A stretch of DNA of 64,000 bases from Pleomorphomonas sp. NRK KF1. Its GTDB lineage: Bacteria > Pseudomonadota > Alphaproteobacteria > Rhizobiales > Pleomorphomonadaceae. Positions within the stretch are counted from its first letter, which is position 1. The number at the start of each line of letters is the position of its first letter. The stretch is from NCBI RefSeq assembly GCF_023721755.1, contig NZ_JAMDLH010000006.1:186001-250000 (forward strand), given 5' to 3'. The notes under the pieces were generated by a model, which was not told the DNA's origin, did no database searches, and saw only the letters and a program-made list of their open reading frames with translations. Below, one piece after another: positions 35,429 to 45,765 of this stretch. The position numbers and the translations under genes are program-made.

Positions 35429-36277
35429 TCAGGCCGCAGCCGAGGCGAAGATATCTTCCGGCAGCAGGCCGTCATGTTCGAACTCGGTGGCGCCGGTCAT
35501 CAGAATGCGGTTTTCCGCCGTCCAGTCGATGACGAGGTCGCCGCCCGGCAGCGTCACGCGCACCTTGCGCCCCGTCCGGCGCGTGCGGGCTGCCGATACG
35601 GCGGCGGCGCAGGCGGCCGACCCACAGGCGCGGGTCAGGCCGGCACCGCGCTCCCACACCTTCAGCGTCAATGCGTCCGAGCCCGTCACATGGGCAAGAG
35701 AGATATTGGCGCGCTCAGGGAAAATGGGGTGATTCTCAAGCATGGGGCCGATGGCCGAGAGATCATAGGCCTCGACGTCGTCGACCCAGAAAATGGCGTG
35801 CGGGTTGCCGATATTGGCGACCGAGGGCGAATGCAGGATCGGGGCGTCGATCGGCCCGATCTGCAGTTCGATGGCGCGGGTATCGGCAAAAGGCTCGACG
35901 AGCGGAATGTCGTTCCAGGCAAAACGCGGCTCGCCCATGTCGACGGTGACGAGATCGCCGGCCTTTTCGATACGCAGGCGTCCGGCCCTCGACTCAACGA
36001 AGCAGGGCGACGGTGCTCCCGCCTCGAAAAGGCGTCGGCCGACGCAGCGCGTGCCGTTGCCGCAGGCGAAGCTTTCCGAACCGTCGATATTGAAGATGCG
36101 CATGAAGGCGAGCGTATCGGCCCGGCGAGGCGCGTAGAGCACCATGAGCTGGTCGAAGGGCTCGCGGGCACCGATTGCTCGGGCGGCTTCGGCAGTCACG
36201 GTCTCCGGCCTGCCGCGCAGATCGAGCACGACGATCTCGTTGCCGATGCCGTTCATCTTGACGTAAGGGATGCTCAT
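35429..36277 (-). CDS. dapF: Diaminopimelate epimerase
   Basis: DapF converts L,L- to meso-diaminopimelate for lysine and peptidoglycan. The 282-residue protein has both catalytic Cys blocks, [12 protein letters not shown] and [11 protein letters not shown], and the start [19 protein letters not shown]. The ATG at 36277 has GAGG 5 bases upstream; the start eight codons earlier is rejected. It is first in dapF-methyltransferase-mtaB-ftsY. Confidence 0.95.
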   Translation of the reverse strand: MSIPYVKMNGIGNEIVVLDLRGRPETVTAEAARAIGAREPFDQLMVLYAPRRADTLAFMRIFNIDGSESFACGNGTRCVGRRLFEAGAPSPCFVESRAGRLRIEKAGDLVTVDMGEPRFAWNDIPLVEPFADTRAIELQIGPIDAPILHSPSVANIGNPHAIFWVDDVEAYDLSAIGPMLENHPIFPERANISLAHVTGSDALTLKVWERGAGLTRACGSAACAAAVSAARTRRTGRKVRVTLPGGDLVIDWTAENRILMTGATEFEHDGLLPEDIFASAAA

Positions 36278-36388
36278 CGCGGCCTCGTTCTTTCGATCCA
36301 TCTTTAGACGATAGCCGACGGCAGAGGAAGCGGCGGGCGTGTCCGGAGCGGAGAATACGACCTCGGGCGAGCGAAAAGCCGCTTTTCC

Positions 36389-36417
36389 TTGACTCGGCGC
36401 CGTCTTGCCGCTAATGC
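36389..36417 (+). promoter_or_regulatory. Candidate sigma70-type promoter for the ffh operon
   Basis: TTGACT (36389-36394), a 17-base spacer and TAATGC (36412-36417). It lies in the 305-base dapF-ffh gap, about 165 bases before the ffh start. Nothing else in that gap (36278-36582) is recognisable; it is GC-rich with no supported reading frame. Confidence 0.45.
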
Positions 36418-36582
36418 CGCTCCATTCTCGTCCTGTTGCGACAGCCGAGCCGCCGACCGGGGCGCGATCCCGGAGGTCAACATCCGCCAGCGCGTTGCGC
36501 CCGCGGATGCCTGCGGTGCTTGGGTTTCGTGGCGGTCGGGACCATATGAGCGGTCCGACAGACCGTTCGACGAGGACCGCCG

Positions 36583-38139
36583 ATGTTTGAAAGCCTTTCC
36601 GATCGCCTTGCCGGCATTTTCGACAAGCTTACCCGTCGTGGTGCGCTGTCGGAGGCCGACGTCGCGGAAGCCATGCGCGAGGTTCGCCGGGCTCTGCTCG
36701 AGGCCGACGTGGCGCTCGACGTCGTCAAGTCCTTCACCGACAAGGTGAAGAACCGGGCGGTCGGCGTCGACGTGGTAAAGTCGGTCACTCCCGGCCAGAT
36801 GGTCGTCAAGATCGTCCACGACCAGCTCGTGAAAACGCTGGGTTCGGACGCCCAGCCGATCGACCTCGAAGCGCCGGCGCCGGTCGCCATCCTGATGGTC
36901 GGCCTCCAAGGCTCCGGCAAGACGACGACCACGGCCAAGATCGCCCGGCGCCTGACGGAGCGTCAGCGCAAGAAGGTGCTGATGGCGTCGCTGGACACCC
37001 GGCGTCCGGCGGCCATGGAGCAATTGAAGGTTCTCGGCGAGCAGAACGGCATCGATACCCTGCCGATCGTCGTCGGACAGTCGGCGCAGGAAATTGCCGC
37101 GCGAGCGATGACCGCCGCCCGCCTTGGCGGCTACGATGTGGTTCTGCTCGATACCGCCGGTCGCGTTACCGTCGACGATGCCCTGATGAACGAGGCGGCC
37201 GACGTCAAGCGCATTGCCCAGCCGCACGAAGTGCTGCTGGTCGCCGATGCGCTGACCGGCCAGGACGCCGTCAATACGGCGCGCGCCTTCGACGGACAGA
37301 TCGGCATTACCGGCATCGTGCTGACCCGTGTCGATGGCGACGGTCGTGGCGGTGCCGCGTTGTCCATGCGTGCCGTCACCGGCAAGCCGATCAAGCTGAT
37401 GGGTGTCGGCGAGAAGGCCGACGCGCTTGAGGACTTCCATCCGCAACGGGTGGCCGACCGCATCCTCGGCATGGGCGATATCGTTGCGCTGGTCGAGAAG
37501 GCCGCCGCCAACATCGACGCCGAGAAGGCGGCCCGGATGGCCGCCAAGATGGGCAAGGGCGAGTTCGACATGAACGACCTCGCCGAACAACTCGGGCAGA
37601 TGCAGAAGCTGGGTGGCATGAGCGGCATCCTCGGTCTGATGCCCGGTATGGGCAAGATGAAGAACCAGCTCGCAGCCGCCGGGTTCGACGATCGCTTGCT
37701 GAAGCGCCAGCTCGCCGTCATCCAGTCGATGAACAAGAAGGAACGGGCCAAGCCCGCCGTCATCGATGCCAAGCGCCGCAAGCGCATTGCGGCCGGCTCC
37801 GGCACCGAGGTCTCCGACGTCAACAAGGTGCTGAAGATGCACCGGCAGATGGCCGACATGATGAAGGCCATGGGCAAGCAGAAGGGTGGCTTGTTCGGTG
37901 GCCTTGGCAAGCTCGGCGCCATGATGGGTGGCGGTGGCATGCCGGACCCGTCCAAAATGGACCCGGCGCAGCTCGAGAAGATGGCCCGCGACATGGGCAT
38001 GGGCGGTGGACTTGGTGGAAAGGGCGGTCTGCCGCCTGGACTGCCGGGCGCATTGCCGCCGGGTCTCTCCGGCCTTCCGGGTCTTCCGGGCGGTCGCCTT
38101 CCGGGTCTCCCAGGCCTGCCGAAGGGGCCGAAGAAATGA
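36583..38139 (+). CDS. ffh: Signal recognition particle protein Ffh
   Basis: Ffh binds signal sequences and 4.5S RNA and passes the ribosome to FtsY. The 518-residue protein has the N domain, the G domain with [26 protein letters not shown] and [12 protein letters not shown], and a Met-rich M domain (about 320-450). The last ~37 residues are a Gly-Leu-Pro repeat tail ([20 protein letters not shown] and onward), making it about 65 residues longer than E. coli Ffh. The stop overlaps the next gene (ATGA). Confidence 0.96.
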   Translation: MFESLSDRLAGIFDKLTRRGALSEADVAEAMREVRRALLEADVALDVVKSFTDKVKNRAVGVDVVKSVTPGQMVVKIVHDQLVKTLGSDAQPIDLEAPAPVAILMVGLQGSGKTTTTAKIARRLTERQRKKVLMASLDTRRPAAMEQLKVLGEQNGIDTLPIVVGQSAQEIAARAMTAARLGGYDVVLLDTAGRVTVDDALMNEAADVKRIAQPHEVLLVADALTGQDAVNTARAFDGQIGITGIVLTRVDGDGRGGAALSMRAVTGKPIKLMGVGEKADALEDFHPQRVADRILGMGDIVALVEKAAANIDAEKAARMAAKMGKGEFDMNDLAEQLGQMQKLGGMSGILGLMPGMGKMKNQLAAAGFDDRLLKRQLAVIQSMNKKERAKPAVIDAKRRKRIAAGSGTEVSDVNKVLKMHRQMADMMKAMGKQKGGLFGGLGKLGAMMGGGGMPDPSKMDPAQLEKMARDMGMGGGLGGKGGLPPGLPGALPPGLSGLPGLPGGRLPGLPGLPKGPKK

Positions 38140-38429
38140 CGACACCCGATCCGGTGATGGCCGAACTGCTGGAACTGCGAGGCTCGATCGACAACATCGA
38201 CGCGGCGCTGGTTCACCTCCTGGCCGAGCGTTTCAAATGCACGCAGAAGGTCGGTCGGCTCAAAGCCGAGCACCGTCTGCCGCCGGCCGATCCCTCAAGG
38301 GAAAAAGTCCAGATCGAGCGGCTCAGGGCGCTCGCTGCCGATGCCCGGCTCGATCCGGATTTTGCCGAGAAATTCCTGAACTTCATCATCACGGAAGTGA
38401 TCAGGCACCACGAGGCGCTCCGCCTCTAG
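38136..38429 (+). CDS. Chorismate mutase (AroQ class, monofunctional)
   Basis: Chorismate mutase turns chorismate into prephenate on the way to phenylalanine and tyrosine. The 97-residue all-helical protein has [20 protein letters not shown], the active-site stretch [16 protein letters not shown] and [12 protein letters not shown], fitting the AroQ fold. It is embedded in the SRP/ribosome operon, overlapping ffh by 4 bases and 61 bases before rpsP. There is no signal peptide, so it acts in the cytoplasm. Confidence 0.9.
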   Translation: MTTPDPVMAELLELRGSIDNIDAALVHLLAERFKCTQKVGRLKAEHRLPPADPSREKVQIERLRALAADARLDPDFAEKFLNFIITEVIRHHEALRL

Positions 38430-38490
38430 GCGTCGCCTCCTTCCCACCCAAGACAAGCAATCTCAAGACAACCAAGCTGGAGTACTCACA

Positions 38491-38850
38491 ATGTCCCTCA
38501 AGATCCGTCTCGCCCGCGGTGGCGCCAAGAAGCGTCCGCACTACTCGATCGTCATCGCCGACGCCCGCTCGCCGCGCGATGGCCGCTTCATCGAGAAGAT
38601 TGGTACCTTCGATCCGATGCTGGCCGATGACGCCGAAAACCGCGTCGTTCTCGATGCCGACCGGGCCAAGTACTGGCTCGATCAGGGCGCCCAGCCGACC
38701 GATCGCGTTCTGCGCTTCCTCGACAAGGCCGGTCTTGCCAACCGTCCGGCCCGTAGCAACCCCAAGAAGGCCGAGCCGGGCGACAAGGCCAAGGAGCGCG
38801 CCGCCGAGCGTGCCGAGAAGGCCGCTGCCGTCGAAGCTCCGACCGAGTGA
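38491..38850 (+). CDS. rpsP: 30S ribosomal protein S16
   Basis: S16 is needed for 30S assembly. The 119-residue protein starts [20 protein letters not shown] and has the conserved [20 protein letters not shown]. The last ~35 residues are an Ala/Lys/Glu-rich extension ([20 protein letters not shown]), common in alphaproteobacterial S16. A strong terminator-type hairpin follows at 38876. Confidence 0.97.
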   Translation: MSLKIRLARGGAKKRPHYSIVIADARSPRDGRFIEKIGTFDPMLADDAENRVVLDADRAKYWLDQGAQPTDRVLRFLDKAGLANRPARSNPKKAEPGDKAKERAAERAEKAAAVEAPTE

Positions 38851-38875
38851 TTTCGACCTGAGATCATCTCATAAT

Positions 38876-38906
38876 GGACCGTCCCGTTCCGCGGGGCGGT
38901 CCTTTT
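38876..38906 (+). terminator. Terminator-type hairpin between rpsP and rimM
   Basis: GGACCGTCCCG pairs with CGGGGCGGTCC (one G-U wobble) around TTCCG, followed by TTTTCGTT. It lies inside the operon and so probably attenuates rimM-trmD relative to rpsP. Confidence 0.75.
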
Positions 38907-38925
38907 CGTTGACGGAGGCAGGCCC

Positions 38926-39471
38926 GTGGCCGAAGCGCAGAAGTCCGTAGTCATTGCCGAAATCGGCGCCGCTCATGGCGTGCGCGGCGAGGTGCGCGTC
39001 AAGGCGCATACCGCCGATCCCCTGGCCGTGGCCGACTACGGCCCTCTGCACGACAGCCGTGGGGTGGCCTTTCGCGTCAAGTCGTTGAGGCACCTCAAGG
39101 ACGACATGCTGGTCGTCTCCTTTGAGGGGCTGACCGACCGAACGGCTGCCGAGAAGCTCAACCACACCAAGCTTCACGTCGATCGCTCGGCACTGCCGCC
39201 GCCGGACGAGGACGAGTTCTACCATGCCGATCTCATCGGTTTGGCTGTCGAGACGACGGCCGGCGAGGCGATCGGCACGGTGGTTGCGGTGGTCAACTTC
39301 GGAGCGGATGACCTTCTGGATGTGAAGCGTCCGGGACGCGCGTCGGTCTACGTGCCCTTTACGCGCGCTATCGTGCCAACTCTCGATTTTGCTGCCGGCA
39401 AGGCGATCATCGAGCCGCCGGATGGCCTTCTCGACGATCCCGGCGAACCGGAGGGGGAGGAGGCATCGTGA
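38926..39471 (+). CDS. rimM: Ribosome maturation factor RimM
   Basis: RimM helps mature the 16S 3' domain of the 30S subunit. The 181-residue protein starts at a GTG (38926) after GGAGG. It has the N-terminal RimM block [20 protein letters not shown] and the PRC-barrel part [20 protein letters not shown] with [14 protein letters not shown]. Its stop overlaps the trmD start by 4 bases (GTGA). Confidence 0.95.
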   Translation: MAEAQKSVVIAEIGAAHGVRGEVRVKAHTADPLAVADYGPLHDSRGVAFRVKSLRHLKDDMLVVSFEGLTDRTAAEKLNHTKLHVDRSALPPPDEDEFYHADLIGLAVETTAGEAIGTVVAVVNFGADDLLDVKRPGRASVYVPFTRAIVPTLDFAAGKAIIEPPDGLLDDPGEPEGEEAS

Positions 39472-40178
39472 CTGGCTTTGCCGCCGACGTTCTGACGCTC
39501 TATCCGGAGATGTTTCCCGGCCCGCTCGGGGTCAGCCTAGCCGGCCGGGCGCTTGGCGAGGGAGGCTGGTCGCTGAGGCCGACGCAGATCCGCGACTTTG
39601 CCGAGGGGCGTCATCGCAACGTCGACGACACGCCAGCGGGCGGTGGGCCCGGCATGGTGATGCGCGCCGACGTGTTGGCGCGGGCCATCGATGCGGTGTC
39701 GCCGGCGGATGATCCCCGACCGCGTCTTCTGATGACGCCGCGCGGGGCGCCGCTCAGACAGGCGCGCGTGCGCGAACTCGCCGCTGGCCCCGGGGTTGTC
39801 ATTGTTTGCGGCCGGTTCGAGGGCGTCGATGAGAGGCTGATTGGCCGCCGGCAGCTCGAAGAGGTGTCGATCGGCGACTATGTGCTGTCGGGAGGCGAAG
39901 TGGCGGCCATCGTGCTGCTCGATGCTGTGGTTCGTCTGCTGCCCGGCGTCATGGGCAACGATCTCTCGGGTGTAACCGAAAGCTTCGAGGGCGGACTGCT
40001 CGAGCACGCTCAGTACACCCGGCCGCCGGTGTTCGAAGATGAGGCGATCCCGCAGGTTCTCTTGTCGGGAGATCACGCGAAAGTGGATGCCTGGCGCCGT
40101 GCTGACGCCGAAAGGGTGACGGCCGAGCGGCGTCCGGACCTCTGGGCCGACTATCGCCCGGCCAAAGGCCGGAAATGA
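39468..40178 (+). CDS. trmD: tRNA (guanine37-N1)-methyltransferase TrmD
   Basis: TrmD makes m1G37, which prevents frameshifting. The 236-residue protein is a SPOUT knot enzyme with [32 protein letters not shown] and [20 protein letters not shown]. The GTG start at 39468 is coupled to rimM. A 154-base gap follows before rplS and probably holds a promoter or leader. Confidence 0.96.
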   Translation: MTGFAADVLTLYPEMFPGPLGVSLAGRALGEGGWSLRPTQIRDFAEGRHRNVDDTPAGGGPGMVMRADVLARAIDAVSPADDPRPRLLMTPRGAPLRQARVRELAAGPGVVIVCGRFEGVDERLIGRRQLEEVSIGDYVLSGGEVAAIVLLDAVVRLLPGVMGNDLSGVTESFEGGLLEHAQYTRPPVFEDEAIPQVLLSGDHAKVDAWRRADAERVTAERRPDLWADYRPAKGRK

Positions 40179-40332
40179 GCAGTTTCCGGCAAAGAATCTG
40201 GTGGGAAGTGGTCGACAAACCTGTCCGCCTCGTGTAGGAACCCCGCCCATAGTTGATTGACGTATCGCCCCTCGTTCGATGTGACGATGTTCGGGCGCTC
40301 TGGTCGGCTCAGGAAGAAGAAGGAATCCAAAG

Positions 40333-40737
40333 ATGAGCAAGATCATCCAGGAGCTCGAGGCCGAGCAGATGGCCGTGGTCAAGGCCCAGCGCGAGCTGCC
40401 CGAGTTTTCCCCCGGCGACACCGTTCGCGTCAACGTGAAGGTCACCGAAGGCACGCGTAGTCGCGTCCAGGCCTATGAAGGCGTCTGCATTGCCCGCAAG
40501 GGTGGCGGCCTCAACGAGAGCTTCACGGTTCGCAAGATTTCCTACGGCGAGGGCGTCGAGCGCGTCTTCCCGATCTACTCGCCGATGATTGATTCGCTCG
40601 AGGTGGTGCGCCGCGGTAAGGTGCGCCGGGCCAAGCTCTACTATCTGCGCGACCTGCGCGGCAAGGCGGCCCGTATCTTCGAGGCGAACAACGCGCGCGC
40701 CCGCAAGCTCAACGAAGCCGCCAAGGCCGACAAGTGA
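40333..40737 (+). CDS. rplS: 50S ribosomal protein L19
   Basis: L19 lies at the 30S-50S interface. The 134-residue protein has [34 protein letters not shown] and [20 protein letters not shown], then [14 protein letters not shown]. It ends the ffh-rpsP-rimM-trmD-rplS series, and a strong terminator follows. Confidence 0.97.
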   Translation: MSKIIQELEAEQMAVVKAQRELPEFSPGDTVRVNVKVTEGTRSRVQAYEGVCIARKGGGLNESFTVRKISYGEGVERVFPIYSPMIDSLEVVRRGKVRRAKLYYLRDLRGKAARIFEANNARARKLNEAAKADK

Positions 40738-40765
40738 GCTCAGCCGACGGCTGACTGATCGTTTC

Positions 40766-40795
40766 AGGCCCGCGTGCTTCGCTCGCGGGCCTTTT
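40766..40795 (+). terminator. Terminator after rplS
   Basis: AGGCCCGCG (40766-40774) pairs with CGCGGGCCT (40784-40792), followed by a T run to 40795. The 9-bp stem has a 9-base loop. Confidence 0.8.
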
Positions 40796-40819
40796 CATAT
40801 GCGGAGATCCCGAAAGCCC

Positions 40820-41632
40820 ATGCGACAGGTCAAGATCGCCACCTGGAACATCAACTCCGTCCGCATGCGCCGGCTTATCGTCGAGCGGCTGCTCAACGAG
40901 GCGGCTCCCGACGTGTTGTTCCTGCAGGAAACGAAGTGCCAGGACGGCCAGTTTCCCGCTGCCGATTTCCGCAAGCTCGGCTACGAGCATGTTGCCCTCA
41001 ACGGCGGCCGCGGCGGCTATCATGGTGTCGGCATCGTGTCGCGCTTGCCGCTCGGCGACGTTCGCGTTCACGAGTTCTGCGAAAAGGTTGGCGATCCGCG
41101 CCACATCTCGGCGGTGATCGGCGAGGGCAACTCGGCGTTCCGTGTCCATAATTTCTACGTGCCGGCCGGCGGCGACGAGCCGGACGTTGCCATCAACCCG
41201 AAGTTCGAGCACAAGCTGCGCTTCCTCGACGAGATGAAGGACTTCTTGCCGACAGCCAGTGATGGACTGCCGGACGTGGTGGTCGGCGATCTCAACGTGG
41301 CGCCCTATGAGCACGATGTCTGGTCGCACAAGGCGCTTCTCAAGATCGTCAGTCACACGCCGATCGAATGCGAGAAGCTGGAGGCGGTTCGCTCGGCTGT
41401 CGGCTATGTCGATATCGCCCGGCGGTTCGTGCCGCTGGAGGAGAAGCTCTATTCCTGGTGGAGCTATCGCGCCAAGGACTGGCGGGCGGCCGACAAGGGG
41501 CGCCGGCTCGATCACATATGGACGCATCCGGACATGGCCGCGCGCGTGAGCGACTTCCGCATTCTCAAGGATGCGCGCGATTGGGATCGCCCGTCGGATC
41601 ACGCGCCCGTCGTGGTCAGCATCGAGGTCTGA
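40820..41632 (+). CDS. xth: Exodeoxyribonuclease III
   Basis: This is an AP endonuclease and 3'-repair exonuclease acting in base excision repair. The 270-residue protein has IATWNINSVRMRRL, FLQETKCQDGQFP with the metal-binding Glu, GDLNVAPYEHDVW and the catalytic RLDHIW...SDHAPVVV residues. The ATG at 40820 fits the family start; an in-frame ATG at 40799 would add seven residues. It converges with the cyclic-nucleotide-domain gene, 12 bases away. Confidence 0.94.
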   Translation: MRQVKIATWNINSVRMRRLIVERLLNEAAPDVLFLQETKCQDGQFPAADFRKLGYEHVALNGGRGGYHGVGIVSRLPLGDVRVHEFCEKVGDPRHISAVIGEGNSAFRVHNFYVPAGGDEPDVAINPKFEHKLRFLDEMKDFLPTASDGLPDVVVGDLNVAPYEHDVWSHKALLKIVSHTPIECEKLEAVRSAVGYVDIARRFVPLEEKLYSWWSYRAKDWRAADKGRRLDHIWTHPDMAARVSDFRILKDARDWDRPSDHAPVVVSIEV

Positions 41633-41644
41633 ACTCAGGCGGGG

Positions 41645-42106
41645 TCAGTTTCCGAGACGGTCGAGACGATCCCGCACCGTCATCAGTCGCGATGTGGTTT
41701 CGCGGACATTGGCCGACAGGCGGCGATGCAGGCCGGCAGCAATCTCAGGAAACTCGTCGAGCATTCGACGGAACAGCGGTCGGCGGATCAAAATGGTCTC
41801 GACCCGGCCGCGCGCCACGGCGGTCATCGTACGTTCGCCATCGACGATCAGGGCCAGGCCGCCAAGCAGAGCGCCGCGGCCGACCACTTCAGCGGCCGTA
41901 TCGGAGTCCCCCGGCGGAAACAACGCGACTTCGCCTGACGAAATGACGTGAGCGCAATCGGCGCGGTCTCCCGCCGAGTAGAGGCGCTGCCCGTCCCGGA
42001 AGTCGCGGCTCTCGGCCGAGAAGGCGAGCAGGCGCAGCTTGTCCTCCGTGAAATCGGAGAGCATGGACACCGTGCCGAGCAGCTTTATGTCGGACTCGAG
42101 ACTCAT
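41645..42106 (-). CDS. Cyclic nucleotide-binding-domain protein (no DNA-binding domain)
   Basis: The 153-residue protein is a single cNMP-binding beta-roll, seen in FRDGQRLYSAGDRADCAHVI, SSGEVALF, GALLGGLALIVDGERTMTAV and the closing helix. The phosphate cassette (GGLALI...ERTMTAVA) is only partly conserved, so nucleotide binding is uncertain. It lacks the Crp/Fnr helix-turn-helix, so it is not a transcription factor on its own. It lies downstream of the response regulator on the same strand, 168 bases apart; a partner role is possible but unproven. Confidence 0.85.
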   Translation of the reverse strand: MSLESDIKLLGTVSMLSDFTEDKLRLLAFSAESRDFRDGQRLYSAGDRADCAHVISSGEVALFPPGDSDTAAEVVGRGALLGGLALIVDGERTMTAVARGRVETILIRRPLFRRMLDEFPEIAAGLHRRLSANVRETTSRLMTVRDRLDRLGN

Positions 42107-42274
42107 GAATGGCCTGGCGCGGGCGAGACAAACGACGATGGCAACTGTCAGTCATGCGCCGCTCATACGGCACATGACACAGATTCCCTAGCATGCCGCC
42201 CGCAGAAGGTTAACCGCCCAATCCCCGGCTTGCCGGCGTCGGCCGGGTTTTCCACCCCGAAGGGTCGTCAAGGA

Positions 42275-42958
42275 TCAGGGCACGAGCTTGTAGCCGCCGC
42301 CTTCGGTGATAAGGAGCTGGGCGTTGGCCGGGTCCTTCTCGATCTTCTGGCGGAGACGGTAGATGTGCGTTTCGAGCGTGTGGGTTGTGATGCCTGCGTT
42401 ATAGCCCCACACCTCGTGCAACAGAACGTCGCGGGTGATCACCTTGTCGCCGGCCCGGTAAAGGAACTTCAGGATCGAGGTTTCCTTCTCGGTGAGGCGG
42501 ATCTTGCCGCCCTTGGCGTCGACCAGGAGCTTGGCCGAGGGACGGAAGGTGTAGGGGCCGATCGTGAAGACTGCCTCTTCCGACTGCTCGTGCTGACGCA
42601 GCTGGGCGCGCACGCGAGCGAGCAGAACGGCGAACTTGAACGGCTTGGCGACGTAGTCGTTAGCGCCGGCTTCGAGTCCCAGGATCTGATCGCTGTCTGT
42701 GTCATGCCCGGTCAGCATGATGACCGGTGCCGCAAAACCGCCCTTTCTAAGGATTTTCACAGCTTCGCGGCCATCCATGTCGGGCAGGCCAACGTCCATC
42801 AACACGAGGTCGACGTGGGCTGTGCGGGCCAGTTGCATGCCCTTGGTGGCGGTCTCCGCCTCAAGCGGCTCGAATTCGTCGAACAGCGACAGCTGTTCAA
42901 CCAGCGCTTCGCGGAGGTCGGGGTCGTCGTCGACGATCAGAATTTTTCGAGCAGTCAT
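42275..42958 (-). CDS. OmpR/PhoB-family response regulator without a neighbouring kinase
   Basis: The 227-residue protein has a receiver domain with phospho-acceptor Asp55 (LVLMDVGLPDMDGREA), MLTGHDTDSDQILGLEAGAN and YVAKPFKFAVLLAR. A winged-helix domain follows (IRLTEKETSILKFLYRAGD; HTLETHIYRLRQKIE). No histidine kinase lies nearby. The ATG at 42958 is chosen over an upstream in-frame start. A similar regulator is found close to xth and ubiH in other Rhizobiales, so this is probably a conserved orphan; the target genes are unknown. Confidence 0.9.
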   Translation of the reverse strand: MTARKILIVDDDPDLREALVEQLSLFDEFEPLEAETATKGMQLARTAHVDLVLMDVGLPDMDGREAVKILRKGGFAAPVIMLTGHDTDSDQILGLEAGANDYVAKPFKFAVLLARVRAQLRQHEQSEEAVFTIGPYTFRPSAKLLVDAKGGKIRLTEKETSILKFLYRAGDKVITRDVLLHEVWGYNAGITTHTLETHIYRLRQKIEKDPANAQLLITEGGGYKLVP

Positions 42959-43134
42959 GTCATCCCCGTCAAAGATGATCGCTGCCAGAGAGCCCGCCCC
43001 TCGTCTTCGGGGTGCATCGCACCGGCTTGGCGATTCATCCGATCCCTGCCAGATTACCATGGCAGATCGGATACTTCACAAAATTATACCGTCTGTCGAT
43101 CCTTCGCGATCGTCTGTCAAGCAAGGCGAAAAAT

Positions 43135-43686
43135 ATGCACGGCAAGTTGAGACCGAAAGGGGCGGCGCTCACACGCCTTCACGCTCGCGTGAAATCGGCC
43201 CATTCCACGCATGGGCGGCTTGTCGGTGGCGGGGTGGATATGGCGGCGACGATCGGTCGATCAGGCCTGACGGCGCTGAAGCGGGAAGGAGACGGGGCAA
43301 GCCCGCGGGGGAGTTTTCGCATTGTCGGCGGTTTCTATCGGCCGGATCGGTTCGGTGCCAGGCCTCGTTGCGGCATTTCCCTTCATCCCCTGCGACCTGA
43401 CGATGGTTGGTGTGACGACCCTTCCGACGCCAACTACAACCGGCCGGTCCGTCGTCCATACCCTCGAAGCCATGAGGCGATGTGGCGTGACGATCACGCC
43501 TATGACATCGTACTGGTACTCGATTTCAACCTTCGGCCCCGCGTTCGGTGCGGTGGCAGCGCCATCTTCTTTCATCTCGCGCACCCTGATTCCCGGCCGA
43601 CGGCGGGTTGTCTGGCGTTGAGCGGCCCTGACATGCTGAAGTTGCTGCCGCGACTGTCGACCCGCACGATCATTTCGTTTGGTTAA
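43135..43686 (+). CDS. L,D-transpeptidase (YkuD)-like catalytic domain protein
   Basis: The 183-residue protein carries the YkuD-type ending FFHLAHPDSRPTAGCLALSG, with the catalytic His and Cys of L,D-transpeptidases, and GASPRGSFRIVGGFYRPDRF upstream. Such enzymes make 3-3 cross-links or attach proteins to peptidoglycan. No clear signal peptide is seen with the ATG at 43135 (AAGGCG upstream); a start at 43012 is possible but also lacks one. Export is therefore unclear. It diverges from the response regulator, which may control it. Confidence 0.82.
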   Translation: MHGKLRPKGAALTRLHARVKSAHSTHGRLVGGGVDMAATIGRSGLTALKREGDGASPRGSFRIVGGFYRPDRFGARPRCGISLHPLRPDDGWCDDPSDANYNRPVRRPYPRSHEAMWRDDHAYDIVLVLDFNLRPRVRCGGSAIFFHLAHPDSRPTAGCLALSGPDMLKLLPRLSTRTIISFG

Positions 43687-43690
43687 AGCC

Positions 43691-44920
43691 TCAGATCGGC
43701 TCGCCGTCGACGAGGCGTGGCGAGGGGCCCGGTGCGCCGGCGGCGGCGTCGGCGAAGACACGTTTGATCGACGGCAACCGATCGACCAGGCCGAGCCCGA
43801 AATCGCGGATCAACCGCAGCGGAACGAGATCGTTGGAAAATAGGCGGTTGAGCCCATCGGTCATCGCGGCCATGCGCAGCGTGTCGAAGCCGCGCCAGCG
43901 CTGATAGTCGTCGAGGACATCGGTGGTGCCGGGGTCGCGGCCGGCACGCAGGGCAATGGCCACCACTTCCGCCAGCGCTGCGGCGTCCTTGAAGCCGAGA
44001 TTGAGGCCCTGACCGGCGATCGGGTGAATGGCGTGCGCGGCATCGCCGATCAGTGCCAGCCGATCGGCCGTGAAGCGTCGGGCCAGCGTCAGTCCGAGCG
44101 GGAAGGCCTGGCGTCGCCCAACTGCGCGCACTTCGCCGAGGTGGTGGCCAATGCGACGGAGGAGCTCGGCATCAAACAGGAACGGAGTGCCGGCGACGAG
44201 ACGGTCGGCGATTTCGGTTCGCTCGCTCCAGACGAGTGACGATCGACAGCCGCCCTTGAGCGGCAGCACGGCGAAAGGACCGGCTGGCAGGAAGTGTTCC
44301 TCGGCGCGTCCTTCGTGCGGCCGATCATGTTCGATGGTGGTGACGATCCCCGATTGCCCGTAGCTCCAGGAGTTGATGCCGATGCCGGCTTCTGACCGGA
44401 GGCGCGAGCGCGCACCGTCCGCGGCGATCACCAGGGAAGCGACGAGCGTTTTGCCGGATGCGAGCGTCACGCGGCGCCCACCCTGGGTTTGCTCGGTGGC
44501 CAGTACGCTATCCGGTGTCAGGAACCGGACGCCGGCGGTCTCCGCCGCTGCCCCGAGCGCTGTGACCAGCGGCCCATTGGGCAGCATGTGTGCGAGCGCG
44601 TCTCCGTCCTGCTGCCGTTCGAAGGTCAGAAACACTGGCCGGATCAGGTCGTCGAGACGAGAATCGGTAACGATCATCTCGCGGACCGGCTCCGCTTCGA
44701 CGGAAAGATTCTCCCAGACGCCGAGGGCCGAGAGCATGCGCCGTCCCGCAGCCGCCACCGCGAAGGCGCGCAAATCGCCCGACGCTTCACGCCAGGGTCG
44801 GGGGTCGGCGAGCGCGACGCGGGCACCGGGAACCGAAGCGGCAATGGCAAGCGCGGCCGAGAGACCGACATAACCGCCACCCGCAACCAGGACGTCCACT
44901 CTTTCGATACTCTCGATCAT
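43691..44920 (-). CDS. UbiH/UbiF/Coq6-family FAD-dependent ubiquinone hydroxylase
   Basis: These flavin monooxygenases hydroxylate the ubiquinone ring. The 409-residue protein has the FAD GxGxxG motif VAGGGYVGLSAALAIA, the DG motif IAADGARSRLRSEAGI and the second FAD motif LIGDAAHAIHPIAGQGLNLG. Which ring carbon it modifies cannot be told by eye. Its end lies 4 bases from the convergent YkuD gene. Confidence 0.9.
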   Translation of the reverse strand: MIESIERVDVLVAGGGYVGLSAALAIAASVPGARVALADPRPWREASGDLRAFAVAAAGRRMLSALGVWENLSVEAEPVREMIVTDSRLDDLIRPVFLTFERQQDGDALAHMLPNGPLVTALGAAAETAGVRFLTPDSVLATEQTQGGRRVTLASGKTLVASLVIAADGARSRLRSEAGIGINSWSYGQSGIVTTIEHDRPHEGRAEEHFLPAGPFAVLPLKGGCRSSLVWSERTEIADRLVAGTPFLFDAELLRRIGHHLGEVRAVGRRQAFPLGLTLARRFTADRLALIGDAAHAIHPIAGQGLNLGFKDAAALAEVVAIALRAGRDPGTTDVLDDYQRWRGFDTLRMAAMTDGLNRLFSNDLVPLRLIRDFGLGLVDRLPSIKRVFADAAAGAPGPSPRLVDGEPI

Positions 44921-45664
<744 letters not shown>

Positions 45665-45765
45665 TCCATTCGGGAGGCCCGTGCGGGCTTCCAAGGCACG
45701 CCGCCGATGTTTCGCCCAAGGGTGACGTCGAGCGGACAGTCGACAACCGATCCAAGAGGATTTCG

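Noticed and set aside
36304-38145. Antisense open frame of 613 codons across ffh
   Set aside because: Shadow of ffh; no recognisable domain.
42221-42250. GC-rich inverted repeat downstream of the response regulator as its terminator
   Set aside because: The T run lies on the wrong side for the minus-strand gene, and no plus-strand gene ends there.
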